In this document: positions 1 to 8,869 of the stretch, piece by piece | Layout of the letters: each line of letters starts with the position of its first letter | Position numbering within the stretch: position 1 is the first letter of the stretch | Source of the DNA: Pseudomonas sp. sp1636 | GTDB taxonomy: Bacteria; Pseudomonadota; Gammaproteobacteria; Pseudomonadales; Pseudomonadaceae | DNA length: 64,000 nucleotides | Assembly (NCBI RefSeq): GCF_030376615.1 | Contig: NZ_JARRAB010000001.1 | Location: 124,001-188,000 of the forward strand | Direction: 5' to 3' | Notes under the pieces: generated by a model | Database searches by the model: none | What the model was told of the DNA's origin: nothing | The model's input: only the letters and a program-made list of their open reading frames with translations | Made by a program: the position numbers and the translations under genes

Positions 1-57
1 AGGAGCGTCACGAGCGAAGGGTCGTGCGCAACGCCGCATAACCGAGTGCAGCAGCGC

Positions 58-1353
58 CTAGAGGATGTTGGCGTAGTCGGCTTCGATCCGATCCAGACTC
101 AGGTGATTGAGGAAGTTGGAGAAACACATCCAGGCCGACAGCGCGTTGAGATCCTGGAACTGCGGCGGCAGGTATTTCGGCGCCACCACCAGGCCCTCGT
201 CGACCAACTGGCGCAGGGTGCGCATGTCTTCCAGGGTGGTCTTGCCGCAAAACAGCAGGGGTATCTGCTCCAACTTGCCCTTGCGCACGGCCAACTGGAT
301 GTAGTTGTAGACCATGATGAAGCCCTTCAGATAGGACAGATCCTTGGTGAACGGCAACCCGTTCGGGGTCGAGCCACGGAACACCCGGCTGGCGTTGCTG
401 TAGCTGACCTCCATGTCGAAACCCTGCTCGCGGTAGAACTCGAAGACCTGGAGAAAATCCGCCCCCTCCTCGGCCATGTGGATGGTGCGAGTGCGATTGG
501 TCAGCTTGCGCAGACGGGTCGGGTAGGAGGCGAAAGTGATCACCTCCATCAGGATGGCCAGCCCCTCCTGGGTCACGGTGGACGACGGCGGCCCCTTGGA
601 CAGAAAGGTGCAGATCGGTTGGCTCAAACCGTTGAGGGTGGTGCCGACATGCACCAGCCCCTCGTGTACTTCCAGCGCCCGGACATCGCGTTCGTTGAAC
701 AGCGCATCGGCGCGAATCTTGATGTAGTCGGCGCCGGCCGCGGCATCGGCGAGAATGCCGTCGGACTCGAACACCCGGATGGTGTCCTCCGCTTCGCCGA
801 ACACCTTGTTCAGCCGGCCCTGCAACAAACTCACGGCCTGTTTGGCGTCGAGGTTTTTCGGCTCGTCCTCAAGATCGCCGCGCCTGTCGATATTGTTCAG
901 GTAGTCGGAGAACATCAGGCCCAGGTCGGCCAGGGTCGGGTCGCCGGCATGGAAGGCATCGGAGGCGGCGCCATAGAGCTCCTGGGAGATCAGGCCGAAA
1001 TCCTCGGTGCCGCGCGCCTCGAGCATGCGGATGACCATGCGGTATTCGCGGCACATGCGCCGCATGATCTGGCCGACCGGGTTGAACTGGCCGAGCTGAC
1101 GGGTGACATCGCGCTCGATGCCCTGGAATTCCTGTTTCTTCGCGATCGCATCGAAGCCCAAGGGGCGGCTTGCGTAATAGGCGCGGTCGACCGCCGGCGG
1201 CTTTTTGCCTTTCTGTTTGAGAAAGCCCTCACGGATGCTGTCGTCCCATTTCACCGCATCGAGCACGCGAATCGGCGTCTGCGCCTCGACGATCCGCTCG
1301 GATAACGCCCGCACGCTCAGTTGATAGTCGTCCAGCTCGCTGTGACTGTTCAT
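58..1353 (-). CDS. Flavohemoglobin expression-modulating QEGLA motif family protein
   Basis: A 431-residue protein of the QEGLA/DUF1704 family, a group of putative metal-dependent hydrolases of unknown reaction. The family motif is visible as TQEGLAIL, and a histidine-rich EVHEGLVHVG segment upstream of it resembles the family's metal site. No signal peptide or membrane helix is seen, so it is probably cytoplasmic. I chose the ATG at 1353 because GAGGG lies about five bases before it; an ATG six codons upstream at 1371 has no comparable ribosome site. It follows the lipoprotein gene on the same strand after about 30 bases and may be co-transcribed. The true function is not known; the family name comes from gene-neighbourhood annotation rather than biochemistry. 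Confidence 0.85.
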   Translation of the reverse strand: MNSHSELDDYQLSVRALSERIVEAQTPIRVLDAVKWDDSIREGFLKQKGKKPPAVDRAYYASRPLGFDAIAKKQEFQGIERDVTRQLGQFNPVGQIMRRMCREYRMVIRMLEARGTEDFGLISQELYGAASDAFHAGDPTLADLGLMFSDYLNNIDRRGDLEDEPKNLDAKQAVSLLQGRLNKVFGEAEDTIRVFESDGILADAAAGADYIKIRADALFNERDVRALEVHEGLVHVGTTLNGLSQPICTFLSKGPPSSTVTQEGLAILMEVITFASYPTRLRKLTNRTRTIHMAEEGADFLQVFEFYREQGFDMEVSYSNASRVFRGSTPNGLPFTKDLSYLKGFIMVYNYIQLAVRKGKLEQIPLLFCGKTTLEDMRTLRQLVDEGLVVAPKYLPPQFQDLNALSAWMCFSNFLNHLSLDRIEADYANIL

Positions 1354-1382
1354 CGCGCCCTCATTGTCCATGCTTTGACTGC

Positions 1383-1934
1383 CTATGGGCCGACGCGCTG
1401 ATAGCGCGCGACCTCGATAAATACATCCGAATTGGCCTGATCGTCGAGGTAGGCGAAGACCACGTCCAACGGGCTGCTAATCAAGACCCCCTCGCCCTGC
1501 GGCGTGTCGACGGGGGTGCCTTGCAACCGGCCCGCCTCGAGCTCCTGCAGGACGCGTTCGACATCCAGGGTGTAGACCACCAGCTCATTGTCGGCGGTCA
1601 GTTCGAAGCCGGCGATGGCGAAGTTGCCGCCCAGGCGTTGCGGCAACCCTGCCGACAGGTACCAACGCCGGCCGTGATGGGCCACGGTGAAGCCATACCG
1701 TTGGAGACTGTCGAGGTTGTCCGGGCTGCCCTCGTAAGTTCGGGCCTCGTAGAGGTTGGAGCCGGCACGGGTGATGTCCAGATAGAACTGCTCGCCCCAT
1801 TCGTCCTTGCGCGACCATTCGCCGAGCAAAGGAATAGGCGCCGCTTCGTTGGCTGGAATCGGGTCGTTGAAGGTCACCAGGCAACCACTCAACAACAGCA
1901 AGGACAAAACGACCACTAGGCGCCAGGCTTTCAT
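1383..1934 (-). CDS. Hypothetical lipoprotein
   Basis: A 183-residue protein beginning MKAWRLVVVLSLLLLSGC, a clear type II signal peptide with lipobox LLSGC, so the mature protein should be lipid-anchored at about Cys19. The remaining 160 residues are soluble, rich in aromatic residues and beta-prone, with no domain I recognise. GGAGAG sits four to five bases before the ATG at 1934, which supports this start over the in-frame ATG at 1946. It lies between the regulator remnant and the QEGLA-motif gene, all on the same strand. Function unknown; export and lipidation are the only firm predictions. Confidence 0.8.
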   Translation of the reverse strand: MKAWRLVVVLSLLLLSGCLVTFNDPIPANEAAPIPLLGEWSRKDEWGEQFYLDITRAGSNLYEARTYEGSPDNLDSLQRYGFTVAHHGRRWYLSAGLPQRLGGNFAIAGFELTADNELVVYTLDVERVLQELEAGRLQGTPVDTPQGEGVLISSPLDVVFAYLDDQANSDVFIEVARYQRVGP

Positions 1935-1958
1935 TTCGCTCTCCATGTGAAAACAGTT

Positions 1959-1988
1959 CGCCCCCCCGGAGAAACCCTTCGGGGGGCG
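1959..1988 (-). terminator. GC-rich hairpin downstream of regulator remnant
   Basis: CGCCCCCC pairs with GGGGGGCG across a 14-base interval that can extend the stem. On the minus strand it follows the stop codon of the remnant at 1999 and precedes the lipoprotein gene; AACTGTTTT follows the stem, so the U-tract is poor. It could be a weak terminator or only a stable leader hairpin. Confidence 0.35.
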
Positions 1989-1998
1989 TCGGCACAAC

Positions 1999-2211
1999 TC
2001 AGAGTGCCAACACTACATGCATATAACGTTTAAGAATGACCAACATGTCTTCATTGTCTAGTTGTTCAACTCCGTCGAGCAGGTTCTGATACTCCATCCA
2101 GCCGATAATCGCCGTCAACAGCTTGGCATCCCGCTCCGGCTGACACGAACCCGGCACCTGGCCGGTTACCCAGTCAGTTGCGCCTGAGAACGCCGACCGC
2201 CACTTGCTGGG
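1999..2211 (-). pseudogene. C-terminal remnant of a probable regulator (TetR-like)
   Basis: An open frame of 70 codons that ends at TGA 1999-2001 and is closed upstream by an in-frame TAA at 2212-2214. The translation reads like the end of a real protein (AKLLTAIIGWMEYQNLLDG, later LKRYMHVVLAL), but there is no start codon with a ribosome site and no N-terminal half. Its helical C-terminus and its position next to lysS suggest the TetR/AcrR regulator that I recall beside lysS in P. aeruginosa, now lacking its DNA-binding domain. The TetR assignment is inference; that it is a truncated coding remnant is better supported. A GTG at 2158 could start a protein of about 52 residues, but nothing recommends it. 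Confidence 0.5.
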
Positions 2212-2318
2212 TTATGTGGCGCGCCAATGATGCCGTTGCTTTTCAGCTCCACGACCCGCGCCGCTAACCCACAAAAGCTACAAAAGTGGCGACCAACAGA
2301 TCACTGGGACATAGACAA

Positions 2319-2341
2319 CAAAAAGCCGCCCGAGGGCGGCT
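2319..2341 (-). terminator. Rho-independent terminator of lysS
   Basis: On the minus strand AGCCGCC, loop CTCG, GGCGGCT is followed by TTTTGTTG. It starts six bases after the lysS stop codon, so it should end the prfB-lysS transcript. Confidence 0.85.
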
Positions 2342-2346
2342 TGGCT

Positions 2347-3849
2347 TCACGCTTGCGGGCGCATGTGCGGGAAGAGGATCACGTCGCGGATCGACGGTGC
2401 ATCGGTGAGCAGCATCACCAGGCGGTCGATGCCGATACCCTCGCCCGCGGTGGGCGGCATGCCGTATTCCAGGGCGCGGACGAAATCGGCATCGTAATGC
2501 ATGGCCTCGTCGTCGCCGGCGTCCTTGTCGGCCACCTGGGCTTGGAAGCGTTCGGCCTGGTCTTCGGCGTCGTTCAGCTCGGAATAGGCGTTGGCGATTT
2601 CACGGCCGCCGATAAACAGCTCGAAACGGTCGGTGACGCTCGGGTCTTCATCGTTACGCCGCGCCAGCGGCGACACTTCGAACGGATATTTGGTGATGAA
2701 GTGCGGCTGCTCCAGCTTGTGCTCGACCAGTTCCTCGAAAATCATCACCTGCAGCTTGCCCAGTCCTTCGAAGCCCAGCACCTTGGCGCCGGCCTGCTTG
2801 GCGATGGCGCGGGCCTTGTCGATGTCGTGCAAGTCGGCGGCAGTAATCTGCGGGTTGTACTTGAGGATCGAGTCGAACACCGACAGGCGCACAAAGGGCG
2901 TGCCGAAGTGGAACAGCTTGTCGCCGTAGGGCACGTCGGTGCTGCCGAGCACCAACTGCGCCAGCTCGCGGAACAGTTCCTCGGTCAGGTCCATCATGTC
3001 TTCGTAGTCGGCGTAGGCCTGGTAGAACTCGAGCATGGTGAACTCGGGGTTGTGCCGGGTCGACACGCCCTCGTTACGGAAGTTGCGGTTGATCTCGAAC
3101 ACCCGCTCGAAGCCGCCGACCACCAGGCGCTTGAGGTACAGCTCGGGGGCGATACGCAGGAACATCTGCATGTCCAGGGCGTTGTGGTGAGTCTCGAACG
3201 GCTTGGCCGCGGCGCCGCCGGGGATGCTCTGCAGCATCGGCGTTTCCACTTCGAGGAAGTCGCGCTGCATCAGAAACTGGCGGATGTGGGCGATCACCTG
3301 GGAGCGCACGCGGAAGGTCTCGCGCACTTCCTCGTTGACCATCAGGTCGACGTAACGCTGGCGATAACGCTGCTCGGTGTCGGTCAGGCCGTGGTGCTTG
3401 TCCGGCAGCGGGCGCAGCGACTTGGTCAGCAGGCGCACCTCGGTCATCTCGACGTACAGGTCGCCCTTGCCGGAACGGGCCAGGGTGCCTTCGGCGGCGA
3501 TGATGTCGCCCAGATCCCAGTGCTTGACCTCTTCCAGTTTTGCTTGCGGCAACGTCTTGCGGTTGACGTAGACCTGGATGCGCCCGCTCATGTCCTGAAT
3601 CACCATGAAGGAGCCGCGGTTGAGCATGATGCGACCGGCGACCTTGACCGGGATAGCGGCTTCGGCCAGCTCTTCCTTGGTCTTATCGACGTACTGTTTC
3701 TGCAAGTCCGCGCAGTAGCTGTCGCGACGGAAATCGTTGGGGAAGGCGTTACCCAGCTCGCGCGCGCCGGCAAGCTTTTCCTTGCGCTGGGCAATCAGCT
3801 TGTTTTCTTCCTGTTGCAGTTCGTGGTGGTCGAGTTGTTGGTCGCTCAT
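2347..3849 (-). CDS. lysS: Lysine--tRNA ligase
   Basis: A 500-residue class II aminoacyl-tRNA synthetase that charges tRNA-Lys with lysine in the cytoplasm. The N-terminal OB-fold anticodon-binding domain (roughly residues 50-170) contains [10 protein letters not shown]; the catalytic domain follows with motif 2 ([11 protein letters not shown]...TRHNPEF) and motif 3 ([13 protein letters not shown]). Its length matches the family. Start is the ATG at 3849 ([13 protein letters not shown]), as in other Pseudomonas LysS; the frame is open 22 codons further upstream but without support. It follows prfB on the same strand after a spacer of about 135 bases that holds a repeat, the usual prfB-lysS arrangement. 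Confidence 0.97.
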   Translation of the reverse strand: MSDQQLDHHELQQEENKLIAQRKEKLAGARELGNAFPNDFRRDSYCADLQKQYVDKTKEELAEAAIPVKVAGRIMLNRGSFMVIQDMSGRIQVYVNRKTLPQAKLEEVKHWDLGDIIAAEGTLARSGKGDLYVEMTEVRLLTKSLRPLPDKHHGLTDTEQRYRQRYVDLMVNEEVRETFRVRSQVIAHIRQFLMQRDFLEVETPMLQSIPGGAAAKPFETHHNALDMQMFLRIAPELYLKRLVVGGFERVFEINRNFRNEGVSTRHNPEFTMLEFYQAYADYEDMMDLTEELFRELAQLVLGSTDVPYGDKLFHFGTPFVRLSVFDSILKYNPQITAADLHDIDKARAIAKQAGAKVLGFEGLGKLQVMIFEELVEHKLEQPHFITKYPFEVSPLARRNDEDPSVTDRFELFIGGREIANAYSELNDAEDQAERFQAQVADKDAGDDEAMHYDADFVRALEYGMPPTAGEGIGIDRLVMLLTDAPSIRDVILFPHMRPQA

Positions 3850-3873
3850 GATCTCTGGTCTTTCCTGGTAATC

Positions 3874-3973
3874 GTAGGTTGGTGCTGAGCGCAGCGATGC
3901 CCAACATCCGGCCAACGGGCCGGCCTCCTACGCAAATGCAGCGCCGCTCGTTGGGCCTGACCGGCCCAACCTA
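3874..3973. repeat. Inverted repeat element in the lysS-prfB spacer
   Basis: GTAGGTTGG at 3874-3882 is the inverse of CCAACCTAC at 3965-3973. Between them lie two more hairpins, CCGGCC/GGCCGG (about 3908-3923) and TTGGGCC/GGCCCAA (3951-3969). The organisation resembles the small intergenic repeats common in Pseudomonas and does not look coding. It occupies most of the spacer and could act as a transcript-processing structure. Confidence 0.55.
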
Positions 3974-3985
3974 CATTGCGTGTTG

Positions 3986-5081
3986 TTAAAGCCCCTGTTT
4001 CAGGCTGGCCACCAGGTACTCGTCGATATCGCCGTCGAGCACCTTGTCGCAGTCGCTGCGCTCGATATTGGTGCGCAGATCCTTGATCCGCGAGGCATCG
4101 AGCACATAGGAACGGATCTGGTGCCCCCAGCCGATGTCCGACTTGGTGTCTTCCAGGGCCTGCGAAGCGGCGTTGCGTTTCTGCACTTCCTGCTCGTACA
4201 GGCGCGCGCGCAACATCTTCATCGCAGTGTCCTTGTTGGCGTGCTGCGAGCGTTCGTTCTGGCAACTGACCACGGTGTTGCTCGGCACGTGGGTAATCCG
4301 TACCGCCGAGTCGGTGGTGTTGACGTGCTGGCCACCGGCCCCGGAGGAACGGTAGGTGTCGATGCGCAGATCGGCCGGGTTGATCTCGATCTCGATGTTG
4401 TCGTCGATTTCCGGCGAGACGAACACCGCGGTGAACGAGGTATGCCGGCGATTGCCGGAGTCGAACGGGCTCTTGCGCACCAGGCGGTGCACGCCGATCT
4501 CGGTGCGCAACCAGCCGAAGGCGTACTCGCCCTTGATATGCAGGGTGGCGCCCTTGATCCCGGCGACTTCGCCGGCCGACAGCTCCATGATGGTGGCGTC
4601 GAAACCGCGTTTGTCGGCCCAGCGCAGGTACATGCGCAACAGCATGTTGGCCCAGTCCTGGGCTTCGGTGCCGCCGGAGCCGGCCTGGATGTCCAGGTAG
4701 GCGTTGTTGGCGTCCATCTCGCCGCTGAACATGCGCCGGAATTCCATCTTCTCGAGGATATCGCGCAGGCGCTCGACCTCGGCCGCGACATCGTCGACGG
4801 CGCCCTGGTCTTCCTCTTCGGCGGCCATCTGTAGCAGATCGCGGGAGTCGGCCAGGCTGCCGTCGAGGTCGTCGATGGTGTCGACGATCAACGCCAGGGA
4901 GGCGCGTTCACGGCCCAGGTTCTGCGCGTATTCGGGGTTGTTCCAGACGTTCGGGTCTTCCAGTTCGCGGTTTACTTCGACCAGCCGATCATGCTTGTGA
5001 TCGTAGTCAAAGATACCCCCGAATAGTCTGGGTGCGCTCGGACAGGTCCTTGATGCTGTTCAGGATCGGGTTGATTTCCAT
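3986..5081 (-). CDS. prfB: Peptide chain release factor 2 (programmed +1 frameshift)
   Basis: RF2 recognises UGA and UAA at the ribosome and triggers release of the finished protein. The gene is in two frames: codons 1-24 run from ATG 5081 to CTT at 5012-5010, then an in-frame TGA (5009-5007) is passed by a +1 shift that skips base 5009, and translation continues 5008-3986, giving 364 residues, the normal RF2 length. The stop-codon-reading SPF motif is present ([11 protein letters not shown]), as is the catalytic GGQ loop ([15 protein letters not shown]). Upstream of the slip site is the typical Shine-Dalgarno-like CGGGGG followed by TATCTTTGAC. RF2 levels are expected to be autoregulated, since scarce RF2 favours shifting. 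It lies upstream of lysS on the same strand. Confidence 0.97.
5006..5021 (-). promoter_or_regulatory. prfB programmed +1 frameshift signal
   Basis: The minus-strand sequence CGGGGGTATCTTTGAC has the internal Shine-Dalgarno-like element, the slippery CUU codon, the UGA stop and the following C, exactly the arrangement known from E. coli prfB. Reading straight on would end after 24 codons; the shifted frame gives full RF2. Confidence 0.95.
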
Positions 5082-5327
5082 GGCTGGCGGCACTCGCAGG
5101 TAAAACTTTCGGAAAAGCCGGCGAGTATACCGCAGTCCGTCCCGCCTGGCAGCCCGCCGCCAACCAGACGGATCAGTGGACGGTGGCGTTGTTCTGCCGG
5201 CGCTTTCACCAGGGCCTTGCCTGTTCCAGCCCCATGCGCAGCCGGGTGCCCGCTTTGCGCCAAGACCGCTGAGAGCGAGCGCGGCGAGTTGGCGCCGGCG
5301 GATAAACCGGGCAGCGACTTGCTCCAC

Positions 5328-6707
5328 TCAACGCGGCAATAGCTCGGCCGTACTCACCGCACGCCACGGCCCCACTGAACGACCGCTCAGCGCCGACCAG
5401 TACCAGGCCGAGTTATCGCTGAAGCTTTGCCCGCCGGCATCCTCGATGTACTCGCACACGCGCAGGTTCGTGCCGCGCCCGCTGGCGACGAAGCAGCGCT
5501 GCAAGCCTGCGGCATCGGTGCGCTGCTCCAGGTGCATGGCTTCTATGCGATACCCCAGGCCACGGAAACAATCGGCAGCCGGGTGCAGCTTGCGCGTGGG
5601 CCGGGTGACGTGGCGCAGCGTGACCACCTGCGCGCCGGCGCTGAAACGGGCGATGGCGCCGGGAAACTGCGCGGCGAAACGTTGTTCCACCGCCGACAAG
5701 GCCAGCGGTCGCAATGCCTGGCCAGCGAACTGCAGCGGCCATTCGACAAAATTATCCGGCCGTGGCTCGGCCGCCAACGGCTTGCTCAATAGCGGCCACA
5801 GCGCCAACAGGACGAAGGCCAATACCAGCGCGCCTTGCAGCGCCGGACTGAGCGGTGACCGATGTTCCGCCGCCGGAGTGGCGTGCGTAACCATTCCACA
5901 ACCGGCCGCGACATAGCGCAGCACCAGCGCGCAGACCGCGACGAACACCAGCAACCCGGTGCCTTCATGCATCCAGCTCGGCCAATCCAGACGCCCGGTT
6001 TCCTGCAATACCAGCACGCTGTTGCGCAGGATATTGCCCGTCAGCACCAAGCCGCCGAGCAGCGGCAAACGCCGCAGCAGCTGTCGATCCGTCAGGCGCA
6101 ACCAGGCCGCCGTGGCGAAGGCGGTGAAATAGGCGACCCAGGCCATCTGAATCCCCGAACAGGGCGCATCGACCATCACCAGTTGCCCGGCCACCTCCAG
6201 CGTGCTGCCTTGGCGCAACACCTCCAACCCGCCCGCGCGCAGCAACCAGGCACTGACCTCGGCCGTTAGCACCCGCAACGGATAGCCGATAAAGAACTGC
6301 AGCGACGACATGATCGGCAAGGCCAGCAGCGCCAGACCCAACCAGGCCAACAATGCCTGGCCCGGTACGCGCAAGGCCAGCACCCCACTGAACAGCGCCA
6401 ACACCGCCAGCACCGCGCGCAGCAACGGCGGCAGCCCGGGCGTCAGGGCGGCGACCGCGCAGAGCAACAGCGCCAGCAACAACCCAGGCAGACGCGGCGC
6501 AGCGGCCAAGCGACTGCGCTCGCGCCAGAGCATCGGCAGCAGCGCGGCCAGGGCGACTATGCCGAATGGATCGTCGGAGCCATCGCTCATCCGCCGCACA
6601 CTCCACTGCCACACTGGCCACAGCGCCAGGGTCGGCAACAGGAGCCAGGCCCAGCCCGGCAGCCTCGCTGAACAGCGCGCCCCAGCCATGCGCGGGGCCG
6701 AGATCAC
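5328..6707 (-). CDS. Exosortase with C-terminal EpsI-like domain
   Basis: A 459-residue polytopic inner-membrane protein. Residues about 15-265 form seven to eight membrane helices with the exosortase signature: catalytic Cys183 in DAPCSGIQ, Arg228 in GNILRNS and His247 in WMHEGTG, the Cys/Arg/His triad of the exosortase/archaeosortase family, transpeptidase-like enzymes proposed to cut C-terminal PEP-CTERM tails. After one more helix (about 290-310) residues 320-459 resemble the EpsI/DUF3485 domain often found fused to exosortases (LHPAADCFRGLGYR). The GTG start at 6707 overlaps the TGA of the upstream VIT/VWA gene as GTGA, so the two are translationally coupled; an ATG six codons in is an alternative start. 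No polysaccharide (eps) gene cluster is nearby, which points to a single dedicated substrate. Confidence 0.85.
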   Translation of the reverse strand: MISAPRMAGARCSARLPGWAWLLLPTLALWPVWQWSVRRMSDGSDDPFGIVALAALLPMLWRERSRLAAAPRLPGLLLALLLCAVAALTPGLPPLLRAVLAVLALFSGVLALRVPGQALLAWLGLALLALPIMSSLQFFIGYPLRVLTAEVSAWLLRAGGLEVLRQGSTLEVAGQLVMVDAPCSGIQMAWVAYFTAFATAAWLRLTDRQLLRRLPLLGGLVLTGNILRNSVLVLQETGRLDWPSWMHEGTGLLVFVAVCALVLRYVAAGCGMVTHATPAAEHRSPLSPALQGALVLAFVLLALWPLLSKPLAAEPRPDNFVEWPLQFAGQALRPLALSAVEQRFAAQFPGAIARFSAGAQVVTLRHVTRPTRKLHPAADCFRGLGYRIEAMHLEQRTDAAGLQRCFVASGRGTNLRVCEYIEDAGGQSFSDNSAWYWSALSGRSVGPWRAVSTAELLPR

Positions 6708-8734
6708 GCGGGCTGCTCCTGACGAACATGCTGACGCGCCAGCCAGCCCATGCCCAAGGCGGCAATCAGCAGCATCAGCCAGACACTTGGCTCCGGCGTG
6801 CTCGACACCAGCGCGCCGCCTATCGCCAGATTACTGACCCCCTGAGGCATCGGCACAGGCTGTTTGACGCTTGCGGCAGCGGCCGGATCGGGGTTACGCA
6901 CCCGTTCATCGACGGAGATAAACGAGGTGTAGGGCGTCAGCAGGCTGTACTTCAAGCCCAGATCCAGTATCGCCTGGCTATGGGCATAGTCGCCTTCGAG
7001 GGTTTCCTGATCGGTCAGGCTGGCGACCTTATGCCGCGCCCACAGGTAGGCCAGCGCCTGATTGCTCGCGCTGGCCATCTCGGGCTGTATTGCCACTTCG
7101 GCGCGGTAAGGCCCGGCCGCGCCGCGGCCCTCGACCTGCAAGCTACCGCGCGCCTCACCGCGCCATTTGCCGAACACCGCCAGCGGGCGTTGGGCGAACA
7201 GATCCGGCAGGGCCACCGGTTCCACGTCGTACACATCCAGACCGTCGAAACGTACCTGCGGATTGGCCAATACGGGCGCATCGATCATCTGCCGGAAGCG
7301 CTCGGCCTGCTCGTCCGCCGAGTCCTCATCGAGGATCACGAAGGGCTCGCCCTGCCCGGCCCGGGCCAAGCCTTCGAGCAATTGCCGGTTGACCGAACTG
7401 CCGATACCGAAGGCGAACAGGTTGGCCTTGTCCAGGTTGCTGCGCACCAGCTCGAAGGCATCGCGCTCCACAGTCACATAACCGTCGGTCACCACCACAA
7501 AGCTGCGCGCCCGCTCGGGGTCGGCGGGTACCGCCAGGGCCTGGCGCAACGCCGGCAGCAGCTCGGTACCGCCCGAGCCCATCTGCGTGTCGAGCATAGC
7601 CAGCGCCTGGCGGATATTCGCCGGGGTGGCCGCCAGGGACTCGGCGGCGAGCATGCTGCTACTGCCGGCAAACAGCAGCACATTGAAGCTATCGGCCGGA
7701 CGCAGACTACCGACCAGTTTCTTCAGCAGGCGCTTGGCGGTATCCAGCGGAAAACCATGCATGGAGCCGGAGATATCCACCACGAAGATGTATTCACGCG
7801 GCACCAGCATCTGGCGCTTCACCTTGGCCGGCGGCGCGATCAGTGCCAGGAAGAAATTCTCATCGACGCCCCTGGACAGCAGCACCCCGCTCTCGAAGCG
7901 GGCACCACTTAAGCGGTAGTCGAGGACGAAGTCGCGGTTATTGCCGGGATCTTGGCTGGCGTCCAGGCTGATCCGGGCCTGGCTCGGCGTAGCCTGCTGC
8001 AGCTCGATGCGATGGCTGGGCGAGCGAATCTCGCCCAGTGCCACCGGCGACTGCACGTCGACCTTGAGGGCAAAACTGTCGCGACCCGCTTCGCCCTGCG
8101 GCAGGTAAGGCGTACCGACCCAGGGCCCGGCCTTGCGGCTCTCGCTACCCGCGGCGCCGTTGTAACGCGGCCCGACCACGGTCGGAAAGACGAACTGGTA
8201 AACGCCATCGGTGGGCACCAGCAGCTCGGTATAACGCAGTTCCACATCCACCACATCGCCGGGCAGGATATTGGCGACATTCATCTGGAATACGTTTTCC
8301 CGCTGCTGCTGGAGCAAGGCCGCGGTCTTGCCGGCGCTCTTGGCCTGCTGGTATTGCTGCTGGGCCTTCTGCTTCTCGCGGATCTGCGCCTGCAGCTCGC
8401 GCTCGCCCAAACGCACCCTCATGCCATACACCGCCGCGCGGGTCGAGCCAGGAAACACATAGCGCGCCTCCAGCGCCCGCGTGCCCTCGTTGCGGTATTG
8501 CTGAACGACCCGCACATCGGCGATCACCCCCAGCACTCGCACGTCCACCCGGGTGGACTTGAGCGGCATGCGATCGACCGCGGGATCGTCGCTCTGCACC
8601 GCGAAGTAAGGGCTTTCACCAGACGCGGCAGCGGCTTGCGCACTGACCAGAGCGGGCGGCGCTAGAACCAAGGCGATCAACAGTACAAGCCTGCGACCGG
8701 CGCAGATCCTGGCAGTAGATAAATAGTCAAACAT
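6704..8734 (-). CDS. VIT and VWA domain protein with PEP-CTERM-type sorting tail
   Basis: A 676-residue exported protein. A signal peptide (hydrophobic stretch about residues 15-32) is followed by a VIT domain (about 45-175), then a VWA domain (about 312-490) with an intact metal-ion adhesion site, DISGS at 320-324. The C-terminus is a sorting signal of the PEP-CTERM type: PEP at 647-649, a hydrophobic helix of about 17 residues, then a basic end (ARQHVRQ). This is the kind of tail exosortases cut, and the next gene, overlapping by four bases, is an exosortase, so this is very probably its substrate. GGGGAG lies seven to eight bases before the ATG. VIT/VWA proteins are generally surface adhesion or complex-assembly proteins; the ligand cannot be read from sequence. 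Confidence 0.88.
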   Translation of the reverse strand: MFDYLSTARICAGRRLVLLIALVLAPPALVSAQAAAASGESPYFAVQSDDPAVDRMPLKSTRVDVRVLGVIADVRVVQQYRNEGTRALEARYVFPGSTRAAVYGMRVRLGERELQAQIREKQKAQQQYQQAKSAGKTAALLQQQRENVFQMNVANILPGDVVDVELRYTELLVPTDGVYQFVFPTVVGPRYNGAAGSESRKAGPWVGTPYLPQGEAGRDSFALKVDVQSPVALGEIRSPSHRIELQQATPSQARISLDASQDPGNNRDFVLDYRLSGARFESGVLLSRGVDENFFLALIAPPAKVKRQMLVPREYIFVVDISGSMHGFPLDTAKRLLKKLVGSLRPADSFNVLLFAGSSSMLAAESLAATPANIRQALAMLDTQMGSGGTELLPALRQALAVPADPERARSFVVVTDGYVTVERDAFELVRSNLDKANLFAFGIGSSVNRQLLEGLARAGQGEPFVILDEDSADEQAERFRQMIDAPVLANPQVRFDGLDVYDVEPVALPDLFAQRPLAVFGKWRGEARGSLQVEGRGAAGPYRAEVAIQPEMASASNQALAYLWARHKVASLTDQETLEGDYAHSQAILDLGLKYSLLTPYTSFISVDERVRNPDPAAAASVKQPVPMPQGVSNLAIGGALVSSTPEPSVWLMLLIAALGMGWLARQHVRQEQPA

Positions 8735-8869
8735 GGCGACGCTCCCCGTGAGTTATGCAAACACGGGGGCAATCTTGGGGTCGCTTTGTGGTGAGAGTTT
8801 GTAGCCGCTATGGCGATTGTGTGGACTCTTGCAGACACCCACATAATAGTCGCAACGGTTCCGGGCCGC

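Noticed and set aside
2227..3888. 553-codon frame antisense to lysS
   Set aside because: Shadow of lysS with low-complexity composition and no start signal.
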